Shown: positions 46,455 to 56,473, counted from the first letter of the stretch. The stretch is 64,000 nt of DNA from Legionella worsleiensis (GCF_001467535.1 NZ_LNZC01000005.1:1-64000); one strand, 5' to 3'. Numbers and translations are program-made. Notes: a model not told the origin generated them from the sequence alone.

Positions 46455-49202
46455 ATGCAAAGAACCAACAAGAAAAACCTTTCGATTTTATATTTTTTAT
46501 TTGCACTAGTGTGCTCTTGCATGATAGCCGGAACTGGACATGCCGGAAAACCGCTATGGACTTATCAGCCCTTAACAACCACAACACTAACCGTCCCGAC
46601 CAATGGCACGGCAACAGTCCAATATCGAGTTACCAATCATTCTGCTAAATCAAAAAATTTGGTTTTGGACACGTTACCACCTAATGGATCAACAGGACTT
46701 AGCGCCTCCCCTTGTCTTCTGCCAACCAAAGGAAGCACCTGTACGCTGACATTGACCATTAACGGCAGTGAAATACCCACAGGAGGTATTCATCAGGGCC
46801 CCGTATTATGTGACAGAGTCAGCGGAATTCAATGTTATCGTCCAGATGCTGCAAGTATTTTGCATATTACTCGCGGTACACCAGGACCTGTTGGCGGTGC
46901 TACTATTTCGGTATCGGGTGCTCCCTTGATTTTATTCCCAGCATATCCAACACTTACCGGGGTAAGTAAAACATTAACCGTAACCAACACCTCATTGAAT
47001 TTAACTGCAACCAACGTATCAGCAACCCTACCCCCTGATTGGAGTGATGTAACTCAAGATGCCTCTAACTGTTTAAGTATTGCTCCAGGAGCAAGTTGCC
47101 AACTCGTATTCACTCCAGGAACCAGCTCCCATGAAGCCATCGTGGCTCCCGTTGCTGGAAGCAATACAAACAGTATCAACACCAGTCTTAGTGTTAACTA
47201 CCCATGGGTCACAAATAGTGCAGTGGTTTCAATAGCACCAGATCCCGCCAATAATTTGTTATACATAGGTGGTTCTTTTACCTATGTCGGCCCTAATACA
47301 GGTTCTGGTGTTCCCTTAAATGAAAGTACTGCACAAGCATTAACGAATTATCCTCGAGTCAATGGTGATATCCTTGTCGTAATCCCTGACAATTTTGGCG
47401 GATGGTATATTGGGGGAGATTTTACACGAGTTGGTGGTGTCACCCGTAACCGAATCGCTCATATTTTACCCGACTACACGGTTGATGACCAGTTTGATCC
47501 TAACGCAAACGCAACTGTCAGGGCTTTAGCAGTTAATGGCAGCACCGTATATGCTGGTGGAGATTTTACCAACATTGGTGGTCAAGCCCGAAATAATATT
47601 GCAGCATTGAACTCAGGAACAGGTCTTGCTACAGCTTGGAATCCCAACGCCGACAGTTCTATTTTTGCTCTGGGTATAAACAGTGGAACTGTATATGCCG
47701 GGGGAAGCTTCACCACTATAGGAGGACAAGGCCGTGGCTATATTGCAGAACTCGACCCAATTACCGGTCTTGCTACAGCATGGGATCCAAACTCAGATGG
47801 CTTTGTTAACGCCTTAGCATTTAACGGCACTAATGTGTATGTTGGAGGAAGCTACACCAACATTGGCGGCCAGGTTCGTAATCGAATTGCAGCACTTGAT
47901 TTAGGAACTGGACTAGCCACAGGATGGGCGCCTGAGTCAGACGGTATCGTTTATGCACTGGTCACTAATGGAATTACCGTCTATGCAGGCGGATCTTTTG
48001 CCAATATTGGCGGACAACCTCGCAACCGTATTGCAGCACTGGATATAGGAACAGGTCTGGCTACGGCTTGGAATCCCAATGCAAACAATTTTATCTACAC
48101 TTTGGGACTCAATGGCAGCACTGTTTATGCAGGTGGAACCTTTACTAACATAGGCGGTCAAGCCCGTAACTACATTGCAGCATTAGACTCATCTACTGGT
48201 CTTGCTACAGCATGGAATCCCAACGCCAATGGTGGCTTAAGAGCTTTGTCTGTAAACAATAACATCGTTTATAGTGGCGGGGCTTTCACCAGTATTAACG
48301 GCCAAAATCGTAACCGCATTGCTGCGCTGGATTTAACAACAGGTCAGGCCACGGCATGGGCTCCAGAAGCAAATGCGTTAGTTAATGCCCTGGGATTAAG
48401 CGGTAACACGGTCTATGCGGGAGGTGAATTCAATAATATAGGCGGTCAAGCACGCAACAATATAGCGGCACTGGATAAAGCCACTGGACTGGCTACAGCG
48501 TGGAATCCTAATGCCAATAACTTTATTTTTGCCTTACTAATCGATGGAAATACAGTATACGTAGCAGGGAATTTCACTAATATTGGTGGCCAGGCGCGTA
48601 ACCGTATTGCAGCTCTTGATCTTGGTACTGGACTTGCGACGGCATGGAACCCAAATGCGAATATTGTTGTTTACACTTTAGCTCTTGATGGAAATTTGAT
48701 ATATGCAGGCGGAGACTTTTCAAGTATAGGTGGCCAGGCTCGTGACCGTCTTGCCGCACTGGATACAACTACTGGCCTTGCTACAGGATGGAATCCTCAA
48801 GCAAACAACTTTGTTCTTGGTTTAGCAGTTGATGGGAACACAGTATATGCAGGGGGTGGATTTTCTACCTCAGGCGGTCAACCACGTAACAATATTGTCG
48901 CATTAGATGCTACAACTGGTCTTGCGACAGCATGGAATCCCAATGCGAATAACATTGTTTATTCTATAGTTACTAGTGGCAATATCGTATATGCAGGTGG
49001 TAATTTTACCAGCATAGGGGGGCAGGCTCGTAATTATGTAGCAGGACTGGACTCAACCACAGGACTGGCTACATCGTGGAATCCGAACTTGGGCAGTATC
49101 GTCTATAAATTGTTTTTTAATGACGGCACAATCTATGCGGGTGGCGAATTTAGAACGGTAGGCGGTGAAACTACCCAGGGTATTGCTCTTTTACCGGAAT
49201 AA
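46455..49202 (+). CDS. exported protein with 48-residue tandem repeats
   Basis: The 915-residue protein has a Sec-type signal peptide (about residues 1-30) and an Ig-like-looking N-terminal part to about residue 255, with Cys-containing SPCLLP and TCTLTLTINGS phrases also seen in other Legionella exported proteins. Two degenerate repeats then lead into eleven near-identical 48-residue repeats from residue 365 and a partial last one. Each repeat contains VYAGG, FTNIGGQARN, IAALD and GLATAWNPNA. The pattern suggests beta-propeller blades with surface or extracellular location. AAGGAC precedes the ATG. I do not know its function; it may be a type II secretion substrate. Confidence 0.75.
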   Translation: MQRTNKKNLSILYFLFALVCSCMIAGTGHAGKPLWTYQPLTTTTLTVPTNGTATVQYRVTNHSAKSKNLVLDTLPPNGSTGLSASPCLLPTKGSTCTLTLTINGSEIPTGGIHQGPVLCDRVSGIQCYRPDAASILHITRGTPGPVGGATISVSGAPLILFPAYPTLTGVSKTLTVTNTSLNLTATNVSATLPPDWSDVTQDASNCLSIAPGASCQLVFTPGTSSHEAIVAPVAGSNTNSINTSLSVNYPWVTNSAVVSIAPDPANNLLYIGGSFTYVGPNTGSGVPLNESTAQALTNYPRVNGDILVVIPDNFGGWYIGGDFTRVGGVTRNRIAHILPDYTVDDQFDPNANATVRALAVNGSTVYAGGDFTNIGGQARNNIAALNSGTGLATAWNPNADSSIFALGINSGTVYAGGSFTTIGGQGRGYIAELDPITGLATAWDPNSDGFVNALAFNGTNVYVGGSYTNIGGQVRNRIAALDLGTGLATGWAPESDGIVYALVTNGITVYAGGSFANIGGQPRNRIAALDIGTGLATAWNPNANNFIYTLGLNGSTVYAGGTFTNIGGQARNYIAALDSSTGLATAWNPNANGGLRALSVNNNIVYSGGAFTSINGQNRNRIAALDLTTGQATAWAPEANALVNALGLSGNTVYAGGEFNNIGGQARNNIAALDKATGLATAWNPNANNFIFALLIDGNTVYVAGNFTNIGGQARNRIAALDLGTGLATAWNPNANIVVYTLALDGNLIYAGGDFSSIGGQARDRLAALDTTTGLATGWNPQANNFVLGLAVDGNTVYAGGGFSTSGGQPRNNIVALDATTGLATAWNPNANNIVYSIVTSGNIVYAGGNFTSIGGQARNYVAGLDSTTGLATSWNPNLGSIVYKLFFNDGTIYAGGEFRTVGGETTQGIALLPE
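47547..49130 (+). repeat. eleven coding tandem repeats of 144 bp
   Basis: Eleven units of exactly 144 bp lie in frame inside the large gene, from residue 365 to 892. Their protein sequences are highly similar; DNA differs mainly at third positions, so they are old enough to have diverged by synonymous change. Copy number may vary between strains by recombination. Confidence 0.85.
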
Positions 49203-49281
49203 TTCACCTTAAGCAAGATGGTTTATTTACCCAAGAAATACAAAGGCTCTGACGATATGGTCGGCTTCCCTGCTTCTCCTA

Positions 49282-49305
49282 AAAACCCGCCTTATGGCGG
49301 GTTTT
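49282..49305. terminator. bidirectional terminator between convergent genes
   Basis: AAAACCCGCC (49282-49291) and GGCGGGTTTT (49296-49305) pair around TTAT, with T runs on both strands. It ends the repeat-protein gene and, from the other side, the ankyrin gene. Confidence 0.85.
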
Positions 49306-49336
49306 TTATCGTTTTAAACGATTAGGAGTAAACGGG

Positions 49337-52285
49337 CTAAATTGTTTTGGGCGACGCTGAAATCTCCAGCACATCGTTCGAGCTTTGTTTGCTTTGATCG
49401 TCAGGACTGCCCTGATCCTGTTGCGCCGTCCCTGCCTCTCTGAAAAATGAATAAGCGCTACGAGATGAAGAAACATCAGTCGCTGATGACGATGTGGTTG
49501 GCGAAAGTGCGTAGTCTGTTTCGTGGTTGGTTCTGATTAACTCCGCATTGCTTAGACTGGTTGTAGCGAGTTCCAACTGGGGCAGAGCCATTCTAAGCAG
49601 AGGCTGGTATTCGGGGTAATATTGAGCATGATGCAACACAGAATATCCACAACTATCCTTTGCCATCAAAACTTCAACTTTCGCTGCCTCAGGAAGACAA
49701 TCCAGCACTTGTTTCAGAATTTTTGGATTACATCCCAGAATTTGATGCATCACAGTAAAGCCATCGCCATTCCTCATCATCATCGCCTCAGCCCTTGTTG
49801 ACTCGGGCAGACATTCCAGGAGTTGTTTCAAGTGTTCCAGATGACTTGTTGCTACCCATTGCAGTAAGGAAAAGCCATTATCGTTCTTTGTCATCACGAG
49901 GTTAGCTCTTTCTGCTTTGGGCAGGCAATCCAGAAGTTGCTTCAGAATGTTCGGACTTTCTCTTACAGCAAGATACAGTAGAGTATTGCCAAATTGGCTC
50001 TTCACCATCAGCATGCTAACTCGTTCCGTCTTTGGCAGACATTCCAGAAGCAGTTTCAGAATTTCAGGGCGCATTACTGCCATCCTATGCAGTATGGAAT
50101 TGTCAAAGCTATCTTTAGTCATTAATAAGCTGAATCGTTCATGCTTTGGACGTGTCTGAAGGAACCATTGTACAAAGTGCGTAAGTTGTTTATAGATGGC
50201 CAGATGCAGTGGAGTGAAGTTGTTACGATATATCACTGTATAAGATGCACCTTTCTCAAGCAGAGCACCTGCAAAACGTGTATTTCCAAACCCTGCAGCA
50301 AGATAAAACGGAGTTAATCCTTCGCTATTGGTGGCATTGGGATCAAACCCTGGATGTTGGACTATCTTCTGGACTATTGATTCAGACCCATCAGAAGAGG
50401 CTGCCAGAAGTTTTGCAATTTCAAGACTGGATAAGGGCGTGATATTTCCAGGTGTGAACATCACCGGCACAGGAGGTTCTCCTGTCGGTTCGGGTGTAGC
50501 GAGGTATTCAATCTGGGCAAGTAGCGCTTCTGGCCAGGAGTCTCGAGAAAGTTTATCACCTGCCATGTTTTGCGCCTGATTGCATCGGTTGCGGATGAAT
50601 CTGATCAGGGTAGGAAGACACTGATGAAACAGATAGGACCAAGAGTCTTCAGGATAACATAGGGCATGAAGGAAGATGCGGTTTATCTGATAGGGCGTTA
50701 CATCCAGAATGCCGTCTTGTCCTGCCTTTTCTATCCATTCGATCAGCATCGCATCGTGTACCTGGATGGCCGGTGCTCTTTCATTTTCTGGATTATTTTC
50801 TTGAAAGAATAATTCACAAAGTGTTTCAAAGAGAGTTGCACGAGTGAAGATTCCGTCATCACCGCTTGCGGCAAACCAGTTTGCTGCATAATTACTAATG
50901 AAGTCATGATAGGCGCTGTTTCGCCATACTCCATAACCGCGTTCAAAAGCGCACAAACGCTGCTCCAGCAAAGTTGGGTCTTCAAGCAGAGGCATAAGAG
51001 TCAAGTCGGGATTGTGCAGGCATTGGCGTAGAAAATGAAGTGCATCCCCCCATGCCTCCTGGTGTCCCCCTTTCATATCGCTGACGTCCAGCAGTTTTTT
51101 ATAGTCCTTATAATGGTAAAGCGCATCGAGAAGCCTGAGAACTAAGTACATGATACTAAACGGGTCTGTTGCCGCTTCGGGGTTGGCCAGTGATTGCGGA
51201 CTAAAAACGGAACCTTGAAGCCAGACGAGCGTATCTTGTGTAAGGGGGAGTATACCGGTTCCTGCGATGCAGCAAGAACTTTCCGCCAAAGTTTGTCGCC
51301 TGGCATAGCCTTCGAGGGTTGCCAGGATGGGAATAAAAGTACAGGGGATGGTTTTCAACCCCTCCTCGCTGCAATATCCGTTGATTTTTTGCATCATGAG
51401 CTTATCAGGCGCTATACCAATGGTGCGAAAACGTTCCAACACAAACTTGCGTGCTGCGTCTTCGCCTCCGGCCTTACTGATGGCATCCAGAACGATTTCT
51501 GGCATGGGACCTTTTATCCATGGCAAAAAAAGCGACTGAAAATGCTCATGCAAAGGGATACGCTCTTTGCCTACCGGGTCTCGCCCGTCAGGTAAGCCAA
51601 TATTCATCTGCTTCCCAAGCACCTCCTGCATCATAAAATCGAACAATCCCTGCATCAAGACATCTTCTGCATTCAGGGGAAGGCGCTTGCCTTCATAGCC
51701 ATCGAGCGCCATGAGCCAGGCATGGCGAATGCCAGTGTTACACACTGGAATTTTAGAATGTGCCAATGCGTTGTTAGTAAGGTCAAAGGCTTGAAGACGT
51801 AGCAGCCGTTCTTTTTTGACGGTACTGCCAAGTGGTACCGGCCAGCACTCTTCGTCTTTATCTATCAACGCTGAGAGAACAATCGTATAGATTTTTTGAA
51901 GTGGCAGGTACCATGAAGTAGTAACTCGCCTTCCGTCGTGTTCTTCCACTAAAGTGACATAGTCAAGTTCTTTACTCATGGTATTTGAATCCAGAGTTTT
52001 TCTAAGCCAGACTTTGGTAGAAGTATCCAGCTTGGATGAGTGTACTCGCCCTTCATAGCGTTTTCTGACGTGGTTCATTCGCATTTGTGCTGTCTTAGCA
52101 GATAAAGCGGAAGACGAAGAGGCTGATGATGCAGCGCAAGCGGGCGAGCTAACTGTGTTGCGCACAAGATACCGTGGTGCCAGCCGGATGGCAAGCATCG
52201 CTGCTGCATTTGAGGTAACTACGTTATGAGTGCTCTGTGCATCCTGGACTTTTGTAATCAGATCTTGCATAAGACTGGTTGGCAT
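49337..52285 (-). CDS. ankyrin-repeat protein, candidate effector
   Basis: The 982-residue soluble protein has no signal peptide. Two clear ankyrin repeats lie near residues 640-715 (GLTPFYLAAGFGNTRFAGALL and NFTPLHLAIYKQ). Five more regular 38-residue repeats follow to about 903, each with LLxCLP, a MxK and a S/TxLH-like segment. The N-terminal 600 residues are helical and of unknown type, and the C-terminus is rich in Ser, Gln and acidic residues. AAGGA precedes the ATG at 52285. The gene looks more GC-rich than its neighbours, suggesting transfer. Ankyrin proteins are common Dot/Icm substrates, but translocation here is inference. Confidence 0.72.
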   Translation of the reverse strand: MPTSLMQDLITKVQDAQSTHNVVTSNAAAMLAIRLAPRYLVRNTVSSPACAASSASSSSALSAKTAQMRMNHVRKRYEGRVHSSKLDTSTKVWLRKTLDSNTMSKELDYVTLVEEHDGRRVTTSWYLPLQKIYTIVLSALIDKDEECWPVPLGSTVKKERLLRLQAFDLTNNALAHSKIPVCNTGIRHAWLMALDGYEGKRLPLNAEDVLMQGLFDFMMQEVLGKQMNIGLPDGRDPVGKERIPLHEHFQSLFLPWIKGPMPEIVLDAISKAGGEDAARKFVLERFRTIGIAPDKLMMQKINGYCSEEGLKTIPCTFIPILATLEGYARRQTLAESSCCIAGTGILPLTQDTLVWLQGSVFSPQSLANPEAATDPFSIMYLVLRLLDALYHYKDYKKLLDVSDMKGGHQEAWGDALHFLRQCLHNPDLTLMPLLEDPTLLEQRLCAFERGYGVWRNSAYHDFISNYAANWFAASGDDGIFTRATLFETLCELFFQENNPENERAPAIQVHDAMLIEWIEKAGQDGILDVTPYQINRIFLHALCYPEDSWSYLFHQCLPTLIRFIRNRCNQAQNMAGDKLSRDSWPEALLAQIEYLATPEPTGEPPVPVMFTPGNITPLSSLEIAKLLAASSDGSESIVQKIVQHPGFDPNATNSEGLTPFYLAAGFGNTRFAGALLEKGASYTVIYRNNFTPLHLAIYKQLTHFVQWFLQTRPKHERFSLLMTKDSFDNSILHRMAVMRPEILKLLLECLPKTERVSMLMVKSQFGNTLLYLAVRESPNILKQLLDCLPKAERANLVMTKNDNGFSLLQWVATSHLEHLKQLLECLPESTRAEAMMMRNGDGFTVMHQILGCNPKILKQVLDCLPEAAKVEVLMAKDSCGYSVLHHAQYYPEYQPLLRMALPQLELATTSLSNAELIRTNHETDYALSPTTSSSATDVSSSRSAYSFFREAGTAQQDQGSPDDQSKQSSNDVLEISASPKTI

Positions 52286-52538
52286 GGTCAATTTCCTTGG
52301 GCCACTTTAAAGTTTTTACTATATCATAGAGCTTGTAAACTGAGCAATGTGAACTAACGGGGTTCTATCTTGATGCTGTACAAGAAGAGAAACACCAAGT
52401 GATGTGGTATTGGTATTTCAGTACCTTTCCTCCCATTTTTCAAAAGTATCATGCTTGAAATCTTAACAACCCTTCACTATATCTTACTAACAAAAATGAA
52501 TCCGTTGTATATCAATCACTGATCGCATCATTAGGGTA

Positions 52539-53444
52539 TTACAGATTAAAATGACTGGTGTTAATACCTCCGCACGCAATCACAAGAATAGATTCGAATG
52601 AATGAATTATCGGGTGATTATCATAAACCACAGACATCGAAGCGCCACTTGAAAGCTCTACTAACATACGTTGATCTTTAGCAAAATTGCGACTACCCTG
52701 CTTTGCCTCTGTATCGCTAACGACTACGTTCTTAATCAAATGCTCTTTTGCCCATTCCATAAGCCTTGGTGTAACACTTTTTGCGCCCAGACTGGTTGCT
52801 TTACTTGTAATTGACGGTAATGTAACTCGATGACCGGCCTTTACAGATTGAAAAAAGGCATCAGCCCCCGCTGTTTCAACAGCAATTAAGGGTACCTCTT
52901 TCCAACCTTGTTGACGCATGCCTTGTAAAACACCACAAGCCAATCCACCTCCTCCTACTGATACAATAACCGCATCAGGAGGTTGAATGCCTTGCAAAAC
53001 AACTTCCTCAATGAGTGTCGCATGTCCATCCCATAACATAGGATGATCAAAGGGAGGGATATAAGCAGCGTCATGCTCTTTAGCGAAAACCTCTGCCGCC
53101 TGATGGGCTTCATCCCACACTGTGCCCGCAACAACAACTTGTGCACCATATGACTTGATTGCATCAACATAGGTAGTATGGCTGCTGCTTGGAATAAAAA
53201 CCGTCGTTGGCACTTCCAGTTTCATTCCGCAATAAGCTACGGCAATACCAGCATTGCCTCCTGATGATGCCACAAAAGATCTAATACCTTTCTGCCATTC
53301 ATGCTGACATAATTTGCCAATACCACGCAGTTTAAACGAACCAGGTGGTTGAAGTAATTCCAGCTTAAAATAAATCTGCTTTCCTAGTGTATTTTTTAGC
53401 TGTTGTGATTGAATTAATGGTGTTTTAATATGAAGTGGTTTCAT
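52539..53444 (-). CDS. PLP-dependent serine/threonine dehydratase-like enzyme
   Basis: The 301-residue protein is a fold-type II PLP enzyme. GSFKLRG carries the PLP lysine near residue 38. The phosphate-binding SSGGNAG lies near residue 61, and VSVGGGGLACG near residue 163. It has no C-terminal regulatory ACT domain. It resembles the short, eukaryotic-like L-serine dehydratases, which form pyruvate or 2-oxobutyrate and ammonia. Paired with the ornithine-cyclodeaminase-like gene, it could instead be part of an EutB/EutC-like or diaminopropionate-like pair. It lies 22 bases downstream of that gene, so the two form an operon. Confidence 0.78.
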   Translation of the reverse strand: MKPLHIKTPLIQSQQLKNTLGKQIYFKLELLQPPGSFKLRGIGKLCQHEWQKGIRSFVASSGGNAGIAVAYCGMKLEVPTTVFIPSSSHTTYVDAIKSYGAQVVVAGTVWDEAHQAAEVFAKEHDAAYIPPFDHPMLWDGHATLIEEVVLQGIQPPDAVIVSVGGGGLACGVLQGMRQQGWKEVPLIAVETAGADAFFQSVKAGHRVTLPSITSKATSLGAKSVTPRLMEWAKEHLIKNVVVSDTEAKQGSRNFAKDQRMLVELSSGASMSVVYDNHPIIHSFESILVIACGGINTSHFNL

Positions 53445-53466
53445 CAGATATCACTTAAGAATAATA

Positions 53467-54438
53467 TTAGTTAATAGAAAAATTGATACCGAGATTGTTT
53501 TTTAATGCATTTCTATAGACAACCTCAGCTACACTTAAATCCTGAATTGCCAGACCAACTGATTTAAATACGGTGGAATGGTTTTTATAGTCCACCTCTT
53601 TATGCAATAGCCACTGACCAATCTCAATAATGGCTTCTTTTTTTAATGTCTTTTGCTCAACAGCTTTGATTATTTCTCCAGATTCTGATAGCACAGCTTC
53701 TAGTTGATCAACAAAAACCACGGAATGACCCAAGACATCCTGACTAATTTCTTGCATTGTTCTGGAATGTGAGCCTATGGCATTAATGTGGACATGAGGC
53801 TGAACATCATTTAGATGAATTAATGGTTCTGTGCTGCCTGTTACTGTACAGATGATATCAGCATCTCTAACGGCCTGTGAAACCTGTTCATAGACATTAA
53901 TGTCATATTGCTTCTCTACTTTTTTAGCAAACTCTTCCGCATTCTTTATATTTCGAGACCATATGGAAACACGTTTAATAGTACGGACTGAATTTATTGC
54001 TTCAAGTTGAGCTAGTGATTGAGCTCCTGATCCAATAATGGCTGCATGATTTGCGTTGTCTTGTGCAAAATACTTCGTTGCCAGTCCAGAAATAGCACCT
54101 GTTCTCAAAGCTGTTAAATAGGCCGCATCCATCAATACCTTGGGCTGTCCGGTGCTGGCATCAAGGAGCATAATAAACCCATTAATGGACGGACTATTTT
54201 TGGCAAGATTATTAGGAAAAATAGAGACTACTTTCAAACCTAAAGTCTTTTCTTGTGCCAAGTAAGCCGGCATGGTCAGTGTTAACGCTTTTTCCTCATC
54301 AATAGAAATTCCTGTTCTTAACGGCAACTTGACTTGTTGATTGGCTAATTGAGTAAAAGCACATTCCATTGCATCAATTGCTTGACTCATAGTGATGCTT
54401 TGTTTTACTTCTGCTAAGGATAACAGTCTAAGGCTCAT
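53467..54438 (-). CDS. ornithine cyclodeaminase / mu-crystallin family protein
   Basis: The 323-residue protein has the family's N-terminal SQAIDAMECAF and KLPLRTGI, a Rossmann segment (HAAIIGSGAQSLAQLEAI near residue 131) and the phrase RTGAISGLATKYFA. Members bind NAD(P) and act on amino acids or imines, as ornithine cyclodeaminase, alanine dehydrogenase or reductases. The substrate is unknown here. AGGAG precedes the ATG. It is first in a two-gene unit with the dehydratase, facing marR across a strong palindrome. Confidence 0.82.
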   Translation of the reverse strand: MSLRLLSLAEVKQSITMSQAIDAMECAFTQLANQQVKLPLRTGISIDEEKALTLTMPAYLAQEKTLGLKVVSIFPNNLAKNSPSINGFIMLLDASTGQPKVLMDAAYLTALRTGAISGLATKYFAQDNANHAAIIGSGAQSLAQLEAINSVRTIKRVSIWSRNIKNAEEFAKKVEKQYDINVYEQVSQAVRDADIICTVTGSTEPLIHLNDVQPHVHINAIGSHSRTMQEISQDVLGHSVVFVDQLEAVLSESGEIIKAVEQKTLKKEAIIEIGQWLLHKEVDYKNHSTVFKSVGLAIQDLSVAEVVYRNALKNNLGINFSIN

Positions 54439-54461
54439 TCGTTTTCTCCTATATTGACTGG

Positions 54462-54510
54462 ATCAGATTAGCATAGCCTGCTAATATATAGCAAGCTATG
54501 CTAATCTGAT
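54462..54510. promoter_or_regulatory. predicted MarR operator in the divergent promoter region
   Basis: ATCAGATTAGCATAGC (54462-54477) and its exact reverse complement (54495-54510) are separated by 17 bases. The spacer holds a shorter inverted motif, TGCTAATATATAGCA, so there may be two overlapping dimer sites. It lies between the OCD-like gene and marR and covers both promoters. Confidence 0.75.
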
Positions 54511-54524
54511 TGGATTGAAATAAA

Positions 54525-54935
54525 ATGAATACATCGACCTTACTTAAAAAAGCGAATCGTCTCTTAATTAAGAAAGCGAATGAATTGTTAAAGCACCATG
54601 GGATAACCCATGCTTATACTTATTTTTTAATGGAACTTTATCAGCAAGATGGATTAACTCAGTCTGAGATGCATAAACGCATTGGTATTGAACAACCCAC
54701 CGCTGTAAGAACCTTGGACAGAATGGAACGAGATGGATTCATTTTACGCGAGCAAAGCCCAACAGACAGACGCGCCTTATTTATTAAGCTTACTGATAAA
54801 GGCAAGCAATACAAGGAGACTATCCAAAGCTGCGCTAAAGAACTTAATGACCTGGCATTAACTGGCTTTACAGATAATGAGATGAAATTACTCAATCAGT
54901 TAATTAATCGACTTAATTCTAATTTGGATAGTTGA
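54525..54935 (+). CDS. MarR-family transcriptional regulator
   Basis: The 136-residue protein is a winged-helix MarR dimer-type regulator: the recognition region is TQSEMHKRIGIEQPTAVRTLDRMERDGFI near residue 48, followed by the wing RREQSP-like REQSPTDRRALFIKLTDKG. It probably represses itself and the divergent enzyme pair. The ligand is not deducible from sequence. The ribosome-binding site is weak. Confidence 0.88.
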   Translation: MNTSTLLKKANRLLIKKANELLKHHGITHAYTYFLMELYQQDGLTQSEMHKRIGIEQPTAVRTLDRMERDGFILREQSPTDRRALFIKLTDKGKQYKETIQSCAKELNDLALTGFTDNEMKLLNQLINRLNSNLDS

Positions 54936-54942
54936 TAGCGAA

Positions 54943-54967
54943 TGAGTTGTCCAAAGAACAACTCATC
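54943..54967. terminator. hairpin after marR
   Basis: ATGAGTTGT (54943-54951) and ACAACTCAT (54959-54967) form a perfect 9-bp stem. It is followed, after about ten bases, by a T5 tract. It may end the marR transcript. Confidence 0.5.
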
Positions 54968-55077
54968 ATTTAACTCATGTTTTTAAAATAAATTATTTTT
55001 ATAAAATCACATCGCCTAATGATTTATGAGATAAAACACCTATAGCGTATAAAGATAACAAATTTTATACTGGCAGC

Positions 55078-56469
55078 TTACTTCTTACTTTTGACTCGTT
55101 TCATTAATCTTCTTTTTTTGTTGACCTGACGTTGAGACAACTTATTTTTTTTCTCTGCATATGGATTGGATCCGCCTTTGAACTCTATTTTTAATGGGGT
55201 TCCTACCAATCCCAAATGTTTAATAAACTCATTATTCAGATATCGTTTGTAACTTTCCGGCAAAGCATCAAGTTGATTACCATGAATGACAATGACAGGA
55301 GGATTGTGACCGCCAATATGGGCATAACGCAACTTAATCCTTCTACCACTGACACATGGAGGGGTATGCTTTGTACTTATATCTTGTAATAGCCGAGTTA
55401 AGCGAGGAGTTGAAAAAGATTGGGTGGCTGATTGGTATGCTTCATTGATGTCTTTAAATAATCCGCCAACACCACTGCCATGTAAAGCAGAGATAAATCG
55501 AATTTTGGCAAAATTGGCAAAATGCAATCTGCGTGATAATTCGTCTTTAATTCGTTCTTTGTGTTCTTCAGTTAATCCATCCCATTTATTGAAGGCAATA
55601 ACCAGCGCCTTACCGGATTCGATAATAAAGCCAAGCAAATTCATATCTTGATCTGTAATGCCCTCTTGAGCATCGAGTAACTGCAAACAGACATTAGATT
55701 CCTTAATCGCCTGTAGCGTTTTGATTACAGAAAATTTTTCAATTTTTTCATCGATACGTGATTTTCTCCGCACACCGGCTGTATCTATGAGTACATAATT
55801 TTGTTCATCTCGTGTAAAAGGTATCGCAATACTGTCGCGGGTTGTACCTGGCATGTCGTAAACAACCACACGCTCTTCGCCCAGTATTCTGTTAATCAAA
55901 GTAGATTTTCCTACATTGGGTCTGCCAGCAAAGGCGATTTTTATTGTTTTATCCTCTTGGGTATCATTGGTTTCAGGTATGGCAAAAGGAAACAAAATAG
56001 TATCCAATAAAGAACTGATACCGCTACCATGAGATGCAGAAATAGAATGAATATCGGTAATACCTAGAGACTGAAAATCAGAACAGGCAATATCGTCATC
56101 TAAACCTTCTGTTTTATTAACGACCAAATGAATTTTTTTATTTAACTTTCTCAAATTGATGGCTATTTGCTCATCAATACCTGTCAAACCAGAGCGACCA
56201 TCAACCAAAAAAAGAACAACATCGGCTTCATTTAAAGCGATTGCGGATTGTTTGGACATCAAACTGTCAACAGCAATGTCTTCAACCCCTATTCCCCCGG
56301 TATCAACAACGATATAGGGTTTATCGCCATGTAAGGCCTGTCCATATTGCCTGTCACGAGTCAGGCCAGGAAAGTCAGCCACCAGAGCATCCTGAGTTTT
56401 TGTCAGTCGGTTAAATAATGTCGATTTACCGACATTTGGTCGTCCTACAAGGGCAATTACTGGTATCAT
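55078..56469 (-). CDS. der: double GTPase Der (EngA), ribosome assembly
   Basis: Der is an essential GTPase for large-subunit maturation. Two G domains are visible: GRPNVGKST near residue 9 with DFPGLTRD, and a second GRPNVGKST near residue 183 with DMPGTTRDS. The NKTEG and NKWD motifs complete the two. A KH-like domain forms the C-terminus, ending in a Lys/Arg-rich tail. The 463-residue length is normal. It is the last gene of the ndk-to-der run, four bases after bamB. Confidence 0.96.
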   Translation of the reverse strand: MIPVIALVGRPNVGKSTLFNRLTKTQDALVADFPGLTRDRQYGQALHGDKPYIVVDTGGIGVEDIAVDSLMSKQSAIALNEADVVLFLVDGRSGLTGIDEQIAINLRKLNKKIHLVVNKTEGLDDDIACSDFQSLGITDIHSISASHGSGISSLLDTILFPFAIPETNDTQEDKTIKIAFAGRPNVGKSTLINRILGEERVVVYDMPGTTRDSIAIPFTRDEQNYVLIDTAGVRRKSRIDEKIEKFSVIKTLQAIKESNVCLQLLDAQEGITDQDMNLLGFIIESGKALVIAFNKWDGLTEEHKERIKDELSRRLHFANFAKIRFISALHGSGVGGLFKDINEAYQSATQSFSTPRLTRLLQDISTKHTPPCVSGRRIKLRYAHIGGHNPPVIVIHGNQLDALPESYKRYLNNEFIKHLGLVGTPLKIEFKGGSNPYAEKKNKLSQRQVNKKRRLMKRVKSKK

Positions 56470-56473
56470 TGTG

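Noticed and set aside
47547-49130. tandem repeats considered as a CRISPR array
   Set aside because: Units are 144 bp, continuous in frame without spacers, and encode a repeated protein motif.
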